From Capitulum mitella (taxonomy: Eukaryota; Arthropoda; Thecostraca; Pollicipedomorpha; Pollicipedidae): a stretch of 64,000 bases of DNA. Location of the stretch: positions 6,433,115-6,497,114 of the forward strand of contig CP099839.1 of assembly GCA_030062745.1 (NCBI GenBank), written 5' to 3'. The notes under the pieces were generated by a model that was not told the DNA's origin, searched no databases, and was given only the letters and a program-made list of their open reading frames with translations. Below are positions 43,441-56,047 of the stretch, piece after piece. The stretch's first letter is position 1; each line of letters opens with the position of its first letter. The translations under genes were made by a program, and so were the position numbers.

Positions 43441-45080
43441 GCCTCACCCTCTCTCAGTCTCAGCTGGGGACTCGACAAACACACTGGCGGCCCTCGCTGG
43501 CCGCCCACGCCGAAAACCTCGAGTCACGTTTGCCATGTCAGTGCTGTTGCCTGACACATTCCGGTGGCCTGTTGCCCCCATGTGAGCTCCGGAAGGGGCG
43601 AGCTGGTCCCAGCAGGCAGCAACATGCGGCTCTTGTCGATCGGCGGGGCAGAAAACCCGTCTTCCGTCTGTTGCTGAGGGAACAAGAAGCCTGGGAATGA
43701 CGCGGACCACCGGCTCACTCTCGGGGAGAGAGAAACGCCTGCCATCGGACCTCGGCAGAACATCGCCGCAAAACAAGTGAAAACGCCAATGGACTGACGA
43801 AAGCGTACATACAAGTTGATACGAATGGGTATACTAGCTGCTCGTCTGTGATAGCACGAGCTGTTTCATGATGCTTCATTCATCTATTTTAGGACTGCTA
43901 AAACGTGTTTGTTATTCGGATGATGAAAGCTCATCTGTAATTAAGTACTCAGTCTTACAACATTCCATTTTGTTTTTTGTTTTGTTTTACAAGGCAAACA
44001 GCGATTACCGACTGTCGCGCGAAATGTTTGCATTTCGGCATCTCATGTAATTAGTTCTCACAGAAAATGTCAAAAACGACCGCAGGTTCTTTACCAGTTC
44101 CCAGGAAGTCAAAAATTAGGTAAAACCCGAGTGACTTTGTTGATGATCAAAGATAGCCACAGAATGAATGACCAAAGATGACGACGTGAAAGACACCGTT
44201 TCAAACGCTTTACGCTACACATGACAATCTATAGCTGGGCGTCTGATGTAGTACATGAAATGCATACAGATCACGCGCCTCCAAAAAAGAGGTCATATCC
44301 CAGTTAGTCCACTTTTCTACAATTTTTCGGATTCTGGTAAACAAGTTAGACAATTTTCCATACCGGACCATGTTTTGGAAGCTGGAATGAAGCCCATTTC
44401 AACATCTGCTGGCAGACTACACTTATCATACCGCATTGTACCTTTCACTGAAGATCTCAGATTAACGCTGGGTGACCGTTGCCAACCTTCACCCTCGTGA
44501 AAACAGGTCTGGTTCCCAGCTCATCGGCAGATTTTCACTACAACCTCCGCAGAGACGCTCTAGGTGAGTTAGCAGCTACCGCGAACACATTGTCAGCCTG
44601 CCTAACATATATAACGCCTCTTTGCGGCGATCTGTTTCATTTCGAAAGTAAGTTTTGCTGCGTGGGCATTTGGACATGTACCTGAACCATTATTTCAGTA
44701 AAACCCTAGATTCAGAAATAAGTGCAGCTCCAGTGAGGAAGTAAGACCGACGACCTTCGAAACGTGGACGCGCTTAGCTGGTGGAAATAATTTGTGAAGG
44801 CAATGAACTTAATTAGTCAAAATGAGACCATTGTTTGTTCTGGTGAATAATTTCGAATCAAGTGGACATTGATGCAGAACACGCTCATATATACATGTTG
44901 GATGCAATTATTTTACCACCTAGCCCACGACAAGTCCGCCAAATTTCAGGGAGCATGAAAAATGTATAGCCCCATCTATTCCTTTCTACTCTCCTGTTTT
45001 ACACTATGAGAATCTGTCCTTCAGCCTTAACATAAGCCCCGAACGCGGACTTTCAAACAGTCGTTCATTATTAAGCAATC
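43441..45080. other. Spacer, end of the AT-rich block
   Basis: A GC-richer patch at 43,441-43,760 has overlapping frames without recognised product, and the rest is AT-rich with nothing recognised. Confidence 0.45.
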
Positions 45081-45500
45081 AGCAACAGCGGTTGCCACCG
45101 CCAAACCCGGCGATGTGTCAGCGAGAGAGACGCGGCCTGTCGTCACCTCGCCCGCGGCGGACAGCTCCGACCTGCAGCCGGACCGCCGTGACGGCCGTGA
45201 CGGTCGTGACGGACGGCGCGGCCGGGCCGGTCGGAGCCGCGGCAGACTGACGGCCCGTCGGCCGGGCTAGCCGCGCTCGGCCGTCAGCCGGCGCTGACTG
45301 ACGCCTGTCGATGGCCGCCGACGCTGACGCACGGGCGGCGTCAGCGGCGGCGGTCGCTGACGGGCTCCAGTCGGCCCGGTGCTGACGATGACGGGCGCCG
45401 GGCTGTGGTGGAGGAGGCGAGGTCGTCGTGGTGGCGGGGGAGGGCGCCGCCCGGCCGTCCTGCCCGGTGGCTGATGTCAGGGGAGACGCCGTGATGACGG
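45081..45500. promoter_or_regulatory. GC-rich island 19 with GTGACGG repeats
   Basis: CpG-dense block built partly from CCGTGACGG, GTCGTGACGG and GCTGACG words, a loose tandem of 8-10 bp. No AT core is present, so it may be satellite-like rather than regulatory. Confidence 0.4.
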
Positions 45501-45641
45501 GCGGGGAGAGCGTTCTGCTGTTGGTCTGTGTGGCGATGTATCGGTCGGCATCAGATATTACGTCATGATCAGTGGTGCACCTAACATTCTGAAAGGACGG
45601 GTGGGATTACGACCATGTTGTCGGGAGTATATATGCATACG

Positions 45642-45644
45642 TAC

Positions 45645-45703
<59 letters not shown>
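45642..45703. repeat. (TA)n microsatellite
   Basis: Over 40 bp of pure AT dinucleotides after an interrupted start, then a T-run. The isoleucine/tyrosine frame over it is an artefact. Confidence 0.95.
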
Positions 45704-45704
<1 letters not shown>

Positions 45705-45825
45705 CTTTTTTTTTTTAGGGAAGCATGTAAATTCCAAGTCATAAAGATGCTGGTTCCAAGGCCAATCCGGGTGCCGTTAGGTTTTCGGGCAGAAGTTCGT
45801 CGGACTATACTTCGTCTAGGGTAAA

Positions 45826-45850
45826 GGCTAGGTTAGGTTAGGTTAGGTTT
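45826..45850 (+). repeat. Interstitial TTAGG telomere-type repeat
   Basis: AGGTTAGGTTAGGTTAGG gives about four TTAGG units, the telomere repeat of most arthropods. TTTAGG and TTGGG variants follow. It may mark a healed double-strand break or a retroelement trace. Confidence 0.8.
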
Positions 45851-45894
45851 GTTTAGGTTGGGTTACTATTTTAGGCCTGTTCTTTTTCCGATAC

Positions 45895-46440
45895 GAACCT
45901 TAAGTTAACGAAACCTTCGTTACTTACGTTTTCCTTTCGCACGCTTTTCCTTACGAACCTTGTTCCTATGAATTTTTTTCATAGGAAACCTTTTGCTGTA
46001 CAAACATTTTTCATTGGCAAGACGAACTTGTCCTAGACGAACTTTTGCCCTTAAGAACTCTTGTACTAGACAAACTTCTGCATGACGGACTTTTGTTCTA
46101 AACAAACTTTTGCTTCATGCAAGCTTTTGCCTTATACAAACATCTGTCCTAGACGAACTTTTGCAAGAAAAACTTTTGTCCCAGACGAACCTTTGCTCTT
46201 GACGAACTTTTGATCTAGACGAACTTTTACAAGGCGAACTTTTGTCCTCAACGAACTTTTACCCTCGATGAACTTTTGCTCTGGGCGAACTTTTTAAACA
46301 ACGAACTTTTGCACGACAAACTTTGTCCCAGACGAACTTTTGCGCGTCGAATTTAAGCACCACGAATTTTTTCTGACGAACATTAGTCCGACAAAGTTTT
46401 GTCCGACATACTTCTGCGACACGAACTTTTGCCCTAAAAT
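45895..46440. repeat. Degenerate GACGAACTTTTG minisatellite
   Basis: About 30 units of (A)GACGAACTTTTG followed by a variable 3-7-base spacer such as TCCTA or CCCTT. Unit length is about 13-18 bp. It blends on the left into the TTCGTCGGACTATAC region and the TTAGG run. Minus frames rich in R-A-K-V-R come from it. Confidence 0.85.
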
Positions 46441-48250
46441 CGTGCCGTTTGGTCCTGATGATTAGATGGAATACTGTTTGTCTCGTCCGTCCGTCAACTG
46501 ATGCCAGAAGAGAAGAAGCCATGACGATGGCTGGAGAGAGCGCTCTATGGTTGCCCCGTCCGGAACCTGTAGTGGTGCGAGCCGGGATACAGGAAATAGT
46601 ATGATCGTTTAGGGAGAGCATGACGAATGCAAGAGCTGACTGGTAAAAGTTTGATTGTTATTTCAGTGACTTGTCCGCAGAAAGGAGCCCCAACTGGTGG
46701 TTTAATCTTTTGTGAAGAAAACGGTATAAGTTTCGCTCAATGCTACTATGCAGGTCACGCCGGAAATAAAATAGTCCCTTTTACGTGAATCTGTGTTTTA
46801 AGCAGCTCACGGTCTGAATGAATAGTGGTTCTTTAGGTTAGTAGCTCAAAATCCTCATGCAATTTTGGTCTTTGTTTAAACTTGACCCTATACTCAATGC
46901 AAATAGCCCCTCCATTTTTTCCTTTACTGACAGTTATTTTGTCTTGTAAAATCGCTAGATTAGTATAGCACTCTTCTGCGGGGTAAAACATTTCTCCTAA
47001 TGCCCTGCAGTGTCTCTGATGAGCATTTGAGCGTGGAAGGAGACCTGATCGTCTTATGATGCCAGTTTGACAAGTATCACGATTTATAAGCACGTTTGTC
47101 CGTCCTCTTTCCTGTTCGCTTGAGTCGGCTCAAGTTGTGCATCCTTCACTGTAGGTGAATGGCGTTCAAAAGCAGCGGAAACGCGGCTTGACAAAGACAG
47201 TGTTTGAAATGAATCTTGCTGCCATGCTGATCTGAATGCTTCAAACGGACGAAATGAAATATCAATGTTTTGCTCATGGGATGCCTCATTCATCTATGCG
47301 TACAAGTAAAACAAAAACAAACAAAAAAATGCACCTTCAGACAGCACTCATGTATGCAGCACCCTTCAGAGCAAAATTTCGATTCTCCGCAGAAAGAAGC
47401 AAATTACCAGCTCTTTCTAGAAACTCTTTGACAGCTTTATGATAAATTGTTCGGATTTGTTGTCATGCGATCACGTGATATCAGATTTATCTGGTTCGGT
47501 GCCTTTGCATAAAGCCATGCACAGAAAACATGATTCAAATGAAATGTTATCGCGGTCACGTCGTGAGGAATTCGACTGCATCTCATACATAGAGGTGCGC
47601 ACCTGTCAAACGCGATATGTTTGGTCTTCTAGCACGCTATCCGAGGTTCAGAATAGCCAGACGGCTGGTGAATAAGTTTAAAAATAGCCTACAATTGGGT
47701 GTTGCGGGTACCATCACACTCTGAAACACCTCTGGAATGATCTATAGAAAGCGTTGAGCATTAACTCGTCACTGCCCAGACTGGTGGACTGCATCGGCCT
47801 GTAGATTTCCTTAATTACTTCAAGCGGCTTGATTTCATCGCTCACGAGCCATATATGTCCTTAAAGTCTCAAGGTAGCAAAACATGCGACAAAGTTGCTT
47901 AGTCAGTGTCGGGCATATATTTTCACTGCATTTGTCGGAACGTCATTTCCAACCGAATCGGAGTCTTTATCTGCACGAACGTATGTCACATTTCAGTTAT
48001 TTGTGCCGCATCACGAAATGCATTTTAAAGTATGATTAGGTTTAATGAGTCAGGCGATTAGTGTTTCAGACATGCTTTGTCATAAGCCGGGCCACCAGCG
48101 CGGCAGGCATGTGTTTCCACGGCTTCGCTACAGACGATCCAAAACGCGCAGTTCCGGGGTGAAGCTCGATTTGCAGGTGTAAAATTGCGCATCCATCCAC
48201 AAGAGCGAGGGGTACGGTGTCAACAGTTAATCTTCGTGTCATTCCCTCCA
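46441..48250. other. AT-rich spacer
   Basis: No gene, array or island is recognised. Frames under 90 codons have no known family. Confidence 0.5.
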
Positions 48251-48770
48251 TCCGTACTCTAACTCATTATCCGTGCCACGCCTCGCTCCTCGAGAACGCC
48301 TGGCCCATTTCCTGTACCGCACCCCACCTCCCACACTGTAAGCGCCCTCCCGTACCGTACCCGACATCCCAGACCGTACCGGACCCCGTACCTCCCCGTA
48401 CTGCGCAGGCGGTCTCGGTGCGGTCGCTTCGTTCCGGTCGGCGTCCCCGCTGTGAACGGGAGCGGCCCGGGGCGCCTGACCAGGGTGTGAACCTGACAAA
48501 CGGCGCGCCGGGTGTGAAGCAGACGCCACGCCGTCGGGCCTCGCTGCTCACGCGGCCGCTGCAGGCCCCGCTGCGGAAGCGGCTGTCAGGAGGGCGCGAG
48601 CGGGCTTCGTTTTGCGGTGGCCGCCGCTGATTCAGCAGAGGTCTGATTGTGCCTCGCGGCGGGGGGCGTGGAAATGGGGGCGTCGTCTTCCCGAGCGGAG
48701 CTGGACGATGGCGATGCGTGCTGCGGGTGTCGGGTATCACACCTGTCGTACGGCCCGGCTCTTGTTGGAG
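48251..48770. promoter_or_regulatory. GC-rich island 20
   Basis: CpG-rich block whose left part has tandem CCGTACC/CCGTACCGTACC words (48,340-48,400). Open frames on both strands are compositional. No AT core is seen. Confidence 0.35.
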
Positions 48771-48904
48771 GCCAAACTTGGAAATGCTCTTTACGTTCGC
48801 TCAGCACGTGATGAGGAAATTGCAGACCGAATTTCAGGTTCAGAAGGCCCTGTGGCGTCCCTCTTGCCTCATGTCCTTCCTTTCCAAAAATCCAGAGCCT
48901 GCTT

Positions 48905-49318
48905 ATGAGTCAGACGCAGACTCTTTATAGGCGACCCTTGAAAACTTTCCGCGACTTGCATATGCATTATTGGTCACGATCTTCAGAGCAATCAGCCAAG
49001 GCACGAATATTCGTGTTCGGGTGTGATGGGATGAATTGCATAAAAAAGGTCATCCAATTTGTTTCAGCTATTAAATGGTCAAAAGTGATGTATGGTGTCG
49101 CACTTTGTGTCCCAGATAGTCATGTTCTTCCACCTTCATGGTTTACCACATGTTATAACGCTCAAACACGCCCTCTAGAAGTTCATGCTGCTTTTGAAAT
49201 TAAATGGATGCTTGCATATATGCTCAACTTGCAACAGATGCCCCGTAAACATGAACACAATTATTGGGTTTTGAATGGGAAGTATCTTGCACGGAAAAGC
49301 TACATACATTTTCGCTAG
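48905..49318 (+). other. Unrecognised 137-codon open frame
   Basis: This is among the longest frames outside a repeat or GC-rich island. Its composition is less skewed than the others, with W-rich (five Trp) and His-rich stretches, no signal peptide, no clear membrane segment and no motif I know. It could be an exon, a transposon fragment or chance. No splice context or start signal supports a gene. Confidence 0.2.
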
Positions 49319-51380
49319 TAACAAATGCACCCAGCAGCGTATGGTATTTTTCGTAAACATGGTAAAAAAATACATGAGCCTGCTTCTATGTAAAATTCTG
49401 GAAGTTAAGTTGATTGGGAGAATCGCAGAAACTTAAGATGGGATTTGGATGCTAAGAAAAGCCAGTTTTTACTCTCGGTTTGGTTCGTTCCGAATCTACC
49501 TTAGTGCAGGTGGGAATTTCAAGACACGCTGTCTTACATTTGATTTCTCACTGAAACGCAGCGGAGGATGAAGCACGTCATGTATATCTGTTAAACACGT
49601 GCTGCAGAACGGAACAGGCCAGGATGACCCTGTCATTGTGTCAACTGTGGTCATACTTGGCAGTACCGGTCGCCGAATTACATCAGCATTGTCACGTTTT
49701 GTCGACGTGGGATCTCACATCTAAGACAATGAAGGCTGAATATTAGTTCACAGACGGCATTATCTGGTTAGTTTGATTTCGCAGTCGTGAGATGCACCTT
49801 GAGAGAATTGTTAAATGTGCGGGAGAGACATTTGATTACGGAAAGACAGGTTCATGTTTCATCATCAAGTTAGACGGATTCCACCCTGGACACATTTGTT
49901 TATTTTGAGAAAAATTGTTGATTTGACAGCACTCGCTCCTATCTCTTAATTCCGCCCAACCAAAGGGGAGCTTGCTGTGTCTTAACGATTCACATACCTT
50001 AGTTATGACGAAAATCAGGACCTTGCCCTCAATGGCACATTCGATCGTGATATCGCAGTCGTCTGAACCGACACTTAAGATCTTTCCCATTGGCAAATTT
50101 GACCACACCTTAACACTCGCCAGCACTCGGAGTGCATCTCGTGAATTTTTAAAAACTGACCTTTAATGACTGTTGTGATTGTTTTGAAATTTGGCACACC
50201 GAACTTTTAAACTTTGTTGCATATTCGTTGAAATCACGAGATGAAGTCTTTCGCAGGATGATGACCTATGGCTTCTTTCTCATGGGTATATCACGGACGA
50301 ATCGTGGTGGAGTGAAGATGTTCATCGTGCAGGAAACGTTGTAAGGATTTTACGATGCTTGGACTTACTCATTTTTAGTCATGGTTGTCACCCATGGTGT
50401 TAGTAAGATCCGCGCGGTGTCCTGAGTTGTGAAGGTCGTGTTAGCCCAAAACATAAGCAGAGTCGCTGACCTTTTTGGCCTTTTATTGACCTCGAAGGGG
50501 TTATTAAATATTCGGAAGGGCTGACGTGTATACTAACAGTAGTTCATGTTTTCATTCTTTGTCGAAAACTGTTCAGGTTCACCCGAAAGTGACCTCTAGT
50601 TGGCGTCCCATGGGATTCCATGGAAACCGGAATCGACTGGTATGACCTCCTTTTAAGTTTATGACTTTATGACCTCCTTTTCCTGTCAGACCACTGAGTG
50701 ACTTAACAGTGTTCAACCGGGTATCATCGTGTCGCCAAATAACTAAACTCTGTGTTCCTTTTCGTTTCACTGTGCTATCACGTTGAGCAGCACATAATTA
50801 TGACATACCACGTCAAATGAACTGAGCAACAAATACCCAGCCATTTCGTACAGCTACCGGGAAACTGGGAAGCGTCATCAATGCATTTGTCAAAGCTCCA
50901 CGTAGCTCCGGTATGTTGGATGCACATCAAGCCTGACGCTGGGCCAAAACACCGCTTTGAGCGGTGGGTATGCAGTTGATTGCAATAAGCTGCCAATGGC
51001 AGGCATGACGAGCAAACGTCCTCTTCCCAAACGTATTGTACAGTACCAGCTATACATATACCCTTCGTTGGCTTGCGTGACATAGGGAACTATGCAGAGA
51101 AAAACTTGCGAAAATTCAGTAAACTCCACGCTATTTTTAGAGAATATGAGATGCATAGCCATGGTGATCGCCGAGATATGCCGAATCACTTCCTATCTTT
51201 TAGGAAGCTGTGACAAAGTCCTTTTCTAATAATTGCTGAGTGGACCACCATCGCATAAAGCGTGTCAAACCAACGAAAAAAATTATACACTGACATTATC
51301 ATTCTTTGGGCTCAGGCCATGCTTTGTATATGCACCAAGATACAGCATCACTTTCCACTTCTGATTACCTCTCACTGTTC
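49319..51380. other. AT-rich spacer
   Basis: No gene is recognised. The minus frame at 49836-50126 (96 codons) has no known family. A weak echo of transposase-like residues around 50,390 was not accepted. Confidence 0.45.
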
Positions 51381-51640
51381 CCCTCTGCCGGAGCCGGGGG
51401 GCGGGGGCCGTCCACCGACCGCTCGCGCGAGGGGAGCGCTCCCTCTCCCGCCCCATTAGGCGCAGGCCGCCGCCGTCGTCGGGGCCGGCGCGCCGAGGTC
51501 GCGTGCGTCGACGACGACGATGACGAATGTTCACGCAGCCGCGTATTATTTATCGTGTCATCGGCGCCGAGGTGGACCGCGGACCGGGCCGCTAAACGGG
51601 CAGGGTGGGCCGCTGCGTGGTTAACGTAGACTACTGGCTG
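51381..51640. promoter_or_regulatory. Small GC-rich island 21
   Basis: Short CpG-dense block with a GACGACGACGATGACGA run and the core CGCGTATTATTTATCGTG near 51,541-51,558. It abuts a minisatellite on the right. Confidence 0.4.
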
Positions 51641-51915
51641 GGCGAGATGGACACTAGATGGGCAGAGTTTGCCGCTGGATAGACAGGGTGAACCACCAGA
51701 TGGACAGGGGGAACCGCTGGATGGACAGGGTGGACCGCTAGACGGGCAAGGTGTACCGCTGGATGATCAACGTAGACCACTGGCTGGGCAGGACGGACGT
51801 TGAACTGGCAGGGTGAACAACTGGATGGACAGGGTGGATCGCTGGATGCACAGGGTTGATTGCTGGATGTACAGCTTGGACTGCTGGATCACGAAGGACC
51901 TCTGGATAAGCAGAG
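51641..51915. repeat. About 20-bp minisatellite (GCTGGATGGACAGGGTGGACC)
   Basis: About a dozen units of 20-21 bp, such as CGCTGGATGGACAGGGTGGA with variants CACTGGCTGGGCAGGACGGA and TGCTGGATGTACAGCTTGGA. The ends are more diverged than the centre. Confidence 0.9.
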
Positions 51916-54900
51916 AAGACCCGTGAATGGGCAATGGAAGGCGTGCGGTGAGTAGGCAGAGAGGCGATCACTGTAGCAGAACAGTGGGCGCAAAGGTCGG
52001 ACCATCGCAAGTGATGGCAGAACATTTGCAGAGTTTCAGAGCGGAATTAAATGCATTTCAAGACGACTCATTCCGTGCGACGCTCAGGCAACTACGCGAT
52101 TGTTTATGTTACGCTGGGTGACTGAATCCACAGTTTCGCTTTTCAGCCACAACTAAGTTTAATGAGTGATTCCCGATAATGGGTAGAATTATGCACGTGC
52201 GTTGTACGAGTGCTTCCATGTGCCAACCCGCAACTTAAGTGTACAATCGAACAACCAAATTGAAATCTTCGCTGGGAATGCTGCAAATTTTGCTTCGAAC
52301 AATCACTCACCGAAAAAAGAACACCGTATTTTTTCTATGCGTTATGAGTACTTCATAAGCGATGTTGACTAATGACCTCCCATGCGTGATCCAAACAAGA
52401 ACAGTTCGTTGATACGGTGCTTTTTCATTGCGTAAAGTTTGAAGTAAGAAAAATACTGGAGTAAGGAGGGAAACAGACAACAGGGAGAAACAGGGAGAAA
52501 AACAGGACAAGATCTTTTCCTCTTTTTCTCCCAGTATTTTTCTCCCAGGTCAAAAAAGGAAAAGCCAGGATTGATCTGTGTGGGAGAAATGCTGATCCAT
52601 TGATACAAATAGCGTGCGTTCATTTTATCTTTGAAATATGATGACACAGTATGTGCAACCCTGCCTTCCGTACAACCCAAGGTGATTCATAAGCCTATTT
52701 CGTTGTCGGGTTTTGGACATATTATTACATTATTCAAAACAAAAAGTACATCAAGAGCATGGTGTTAGACAAATTTGCCCTCAAAATCAGGCAGGTATCC
52801 CTAGCCATTGGAAAGTTGCGGGGGAATGGGGAGTTTTCTCGCTGTTCTGTAGCGGCGGTACACATGGATAAATACATAACGAAAAGGTATTGCCAGTTCA
52901 GACTGAGACGAGATGGCCCGAAAATGTCGAAAATGTTGAAAATAAAAATGGTGATCATACATTTTGAGCAGAACGCCGTTTTGAAATCCTTGCGGAGCAC
53001 ATTCACCTTGGTCTTCATTCATTGCCATAAAATGACAGCCAGCAATCCTGCGAGATGCATAACTTTTACATTACAAGTTAGGTATCCGCTACAGCAAATG
53101 GCTACAAATCCTGGGGTCGTGCATCTTTTCCCTAGTACATTGAGCAGATTTACAATTTAGGTTACGCGTCACTTTTGGATAACTGGTCTTGACCGCTGGC
53201 GTGGTTCCGACATCGTTACCAACGGTTTCAAGTTTGTTTCTGGCACACCCAGCAGTTTCAGCTGACTCCATTAACATGCTGAGATTTCATTTGTCAGCTG
53301 AGGCCAGTTTTATTCATAGCGCCATATGCGGTCCTCATGGCGCTCCTGGACCACAAAACAGTGGGGTCATGCAGCACCTCCTGGCTCTGTCCCAATACAG
53401 CAATGGTCGGCAACAATATCTCAAATCTGGGGGCAATATCATTAGTTCCACTGACCATTTGTCACTGGTGTAATGATGTTTGGCCATTAGCATAGAGGGC
53501 ACTTGATGATTAATTGTTGGGCACGTGAAGTAATACAATAAAGTGTTGTGTAGTGGACAATAGGTGGTCGGGATATCACGGTACCGCGCTGGGAGTGGAA
53601 AAGGGGGTCTGTCGATGAAAGGGCTAACGGACGAATGCAGCGGTGAAAAATGCCCGGGATTCCCCGTCAAAACTTCATCGTCACAAGTGGGAACCTTTAA
53701 TGCATAATCCTGCCTTTGGACCATGCAACCTGGACATAAATGGTAGCCACGCAGGAACACAAATCTGCGTTCATTTACGGATGCGTGATTCGGCCGGTTT
53801 TGATGGTGAATTGTCGTATGGTGGCGGATTAACGTTTGGACTCAGCACACGTAAATTGTGCAGAATGCGACATCGCAGATGTTAGGTCTTGCATACAAGG
53901 AATCCTACCGCCGAATCACGAAGCCCCTGATATCCATTTTTACGTTCGTTTCTCAGTGCATGCCTTTTCACCAGTGACAGAGGAAGGTTTCCTTGTTGTG
54001 GGGACAACACATGTTCTTAAATCGCGTTTTTCGATGCAACGCAACACGATCAATATTAAATTTTTTGAATCATGGCAAGTGGACGTACTGGTTGATATGT
54101 CTACCCAAGCATACCTTCGCCATATGTGCCTTTCAACGAATGGCACAAGTGGTTGTTGTCACGACATGCTTTGCAATCAAACATCTACGTATATGCTTAC
54201 GTTTGCAACATGCCCAGATTCATGACATATTAGATCTTGGCATTTTGTTCAGCGCATGGCTGCCCAGGTATTTCAAATCATGCCCTCTTGACTCCTCGAA
54301 ATGTACCGTCTCATGGATCCCGAGAAGGGTTTGCCTGCGACATGACTTTTCGATGGTGAGTTGGCAGACTTGACCGCAGGAGGCTTTCGGGCATTCAACT
54401 ATTTCCCAGTTAGAACTTGTCTTAAAAATCAGGAGCCGGTTGCGGTTTGATTGTTCAACAGGAAATTAAAAAGAAGACGTCAAAGTCATTGGCTTTACCT
54501 AGGAGTGTATTAGTTATTACGGACAGCATGTGGCTAGTGGGAAATTCTTGCGGTGACATTCACAAATGGTGCATTCATTCATCCAGGGTTTTTTGGTTTC
54601 TTTGTTATTCTGAATGGCCGGAGATACATGTGCCGCTGTTTCTGGTTCCTATTACGAATGCATTTTTAGGATGTAATATTTCGGATGAGCACATAAACTG
54701 TACTGGGAGAAATTTGAACTTCAAATAACAAGTTACTGGGCACTTGCAGTGACAGTCATATTAGTCCACGTTGGATCCGGACAAGTTTTTTGTGCTTGCA
54801 ATGTAAGGCATCATTTTTGCCAGAGGATGGGCTCAAGACAGCCACCGAAGTGAAGCAATGATGATGATCCATGATGATCCTCAATGATAACGGCAAGTGA

Positions 54901-55330
54901 GCATTTTTTCAGTCTAGTTTTTTCAGCAGTCTAGTTTTTCAGTCAGATACACCATATTCGTGATATACTCTTTTTTCCGACACTTGTAAAAATGTTCTCT
55001 GGTTAAAATCGTAAGCAACGGTTAGCCTATTGGTGGTTATCTTTTGCGTATCGCTATTTCTGGGACACAAGTGTGATCAGTTCAATAAAGTGCTATGGAA
55101 ACGTTGGTATCTTGTGTTTGACAACAGTGCAGATGTCGCCTATGTCACGGCGTCCCCTTAGGAAGCGCCATGAAATATCGTCCTTGTGAAGAATTTTGTT
55201 TTGCCTTCTGTCTCTGAGTTGCGTTGCGTTCTGTTTCGTTTCATTCCCCATTATCTTTTACGCAGCTTGACCAGCAATCAAACCCCAATCAGGATTTAAT
55301 GAGCACGTTTTGAGAATTCCGACGTCGCAT
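51916..55330. other. AT-rich spacer
   Basis: No gene is recognised in 3.4 kb. The plus frames at 52759-53160, 53836-54225 and 53993-54373 and the minus frame at 53335-53760 have no known family. A short inverted repeat AGAAAAATACTGG / CCAGTATTTTTCT spans 52,446-52,548. A TTTTCAGTC(T)AG repeat lies near 54,910-54,945. Confidence 0.45.
52446..52548. repeat. 13-bp inverted repeat around an AGGGAGAAA tandem
   Basis: AGAAAAATACTGG is matched by CCAGTATTTTTCT about 75 bp later. Between them ACAGGGAGAAACAGGGAGAAAAACAGG is a 9-11 bp tandem. This is possibly a short foldback remnant. Confidence 0.65.
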
Positions 55331-55834
55331 GTCACGAACCCGCGTCCGAATCGCGAGATTTTTTTTCCGGCGCGTCCAGCCTCCTCCACTTGGCGTGCCG
55401 CCTGGTCTGGCCCTGACTGGGTCCGGCGGTGACCACCAGCCCGCCTTCTAGAGCCGATGAGCGCCCCGCTGCCGGCGGACCGTAACGGTCCTTCGGACGT
55501 CAGCGCTAGGCCCGGCCCCGGTGGACCGGCGGCCGGCCGGCCTACGACAACTGACGCGGCCGGCTATCGGCGCCGCGTCGCCGCAATTTACGATGTTGTT
55601 CGCGGCGGCCGCCACTCGCGCGATGGATCGCCGCGCCGCGCGCCTAAGTGCGCCGCGTTCGTCGCGCGGCCGCCGGACGCGCCGGCGGCGCCCGGCCGGC
55701 GACACGTCCGCGCCGCGCGACAAAAACGCCGCAGGTCCGGCGACTGGCCATTAGCCGGCGCGGCCACATCTATCACCTCTGGGGCGGAGCGGCGCGCGCC
55801 GGCCGCGCCCGCGCCGCCGCCGCCGGACCCACCC

Positions 55835-55860
55835 AAATTTATGCAATTATTTATGAATTA
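55835..55860. promoter_or_regulatory. AT-rich homeodomain/POU-type core
   Basis: Contains TTTATGCAATTA and TTATTTATGAATTA, overlapping Abd-B/Cdx-like TTTATG, POU-like ATGCAA(T) and generic ATTA sites in 26 bp, surrounded by CpG-dense DNA. Confidence 0.5.
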
Positions 55861-56032
55861 GCAGAGGTAAATGATAGTGCAGCGCCGCAAGATGGATTGG
55901 CCGGCATTTGTTCCGGCCGACCAATAAGATGGGAACGGCATGGAAACTTGTAATTACCGCGGCGTTGTTCCTGCATGACGGAGCCAAGATGGGCTGTAAT
56001 GGCCCAACGGCGGCGGCGGCGGCGCCCCGGGG

Positions 56033-56047
56033 GCCAACATGGCGGCG
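56033..56047. promoter_or_regulatory. YY1/Pho-like site (CCAACATGGCGGC)
   Basis: Reads CCAACATGGCGGC, the near-complete YY1/Pho consensus, and is the reverse complement of the site type at 11,716. A second word, CCAAGATGGGC, is 50 bp to the left. Confidence 0.5.

Noticed and set aside
45920..46621. Minus frames with R-A-K-V-R / A-E-V-C repeats, superficially like a repeat protein
   Set aside because: They follow the GAACTTTTG minisatellite with variable spacers that shift the frame; no consistent repeat length at the protein level.
50270..50440. Transposase-like residues around V-V-T-H-G-V-S-K-I
   Set aside because: Too short and too weak, with no supporting motif on either side.
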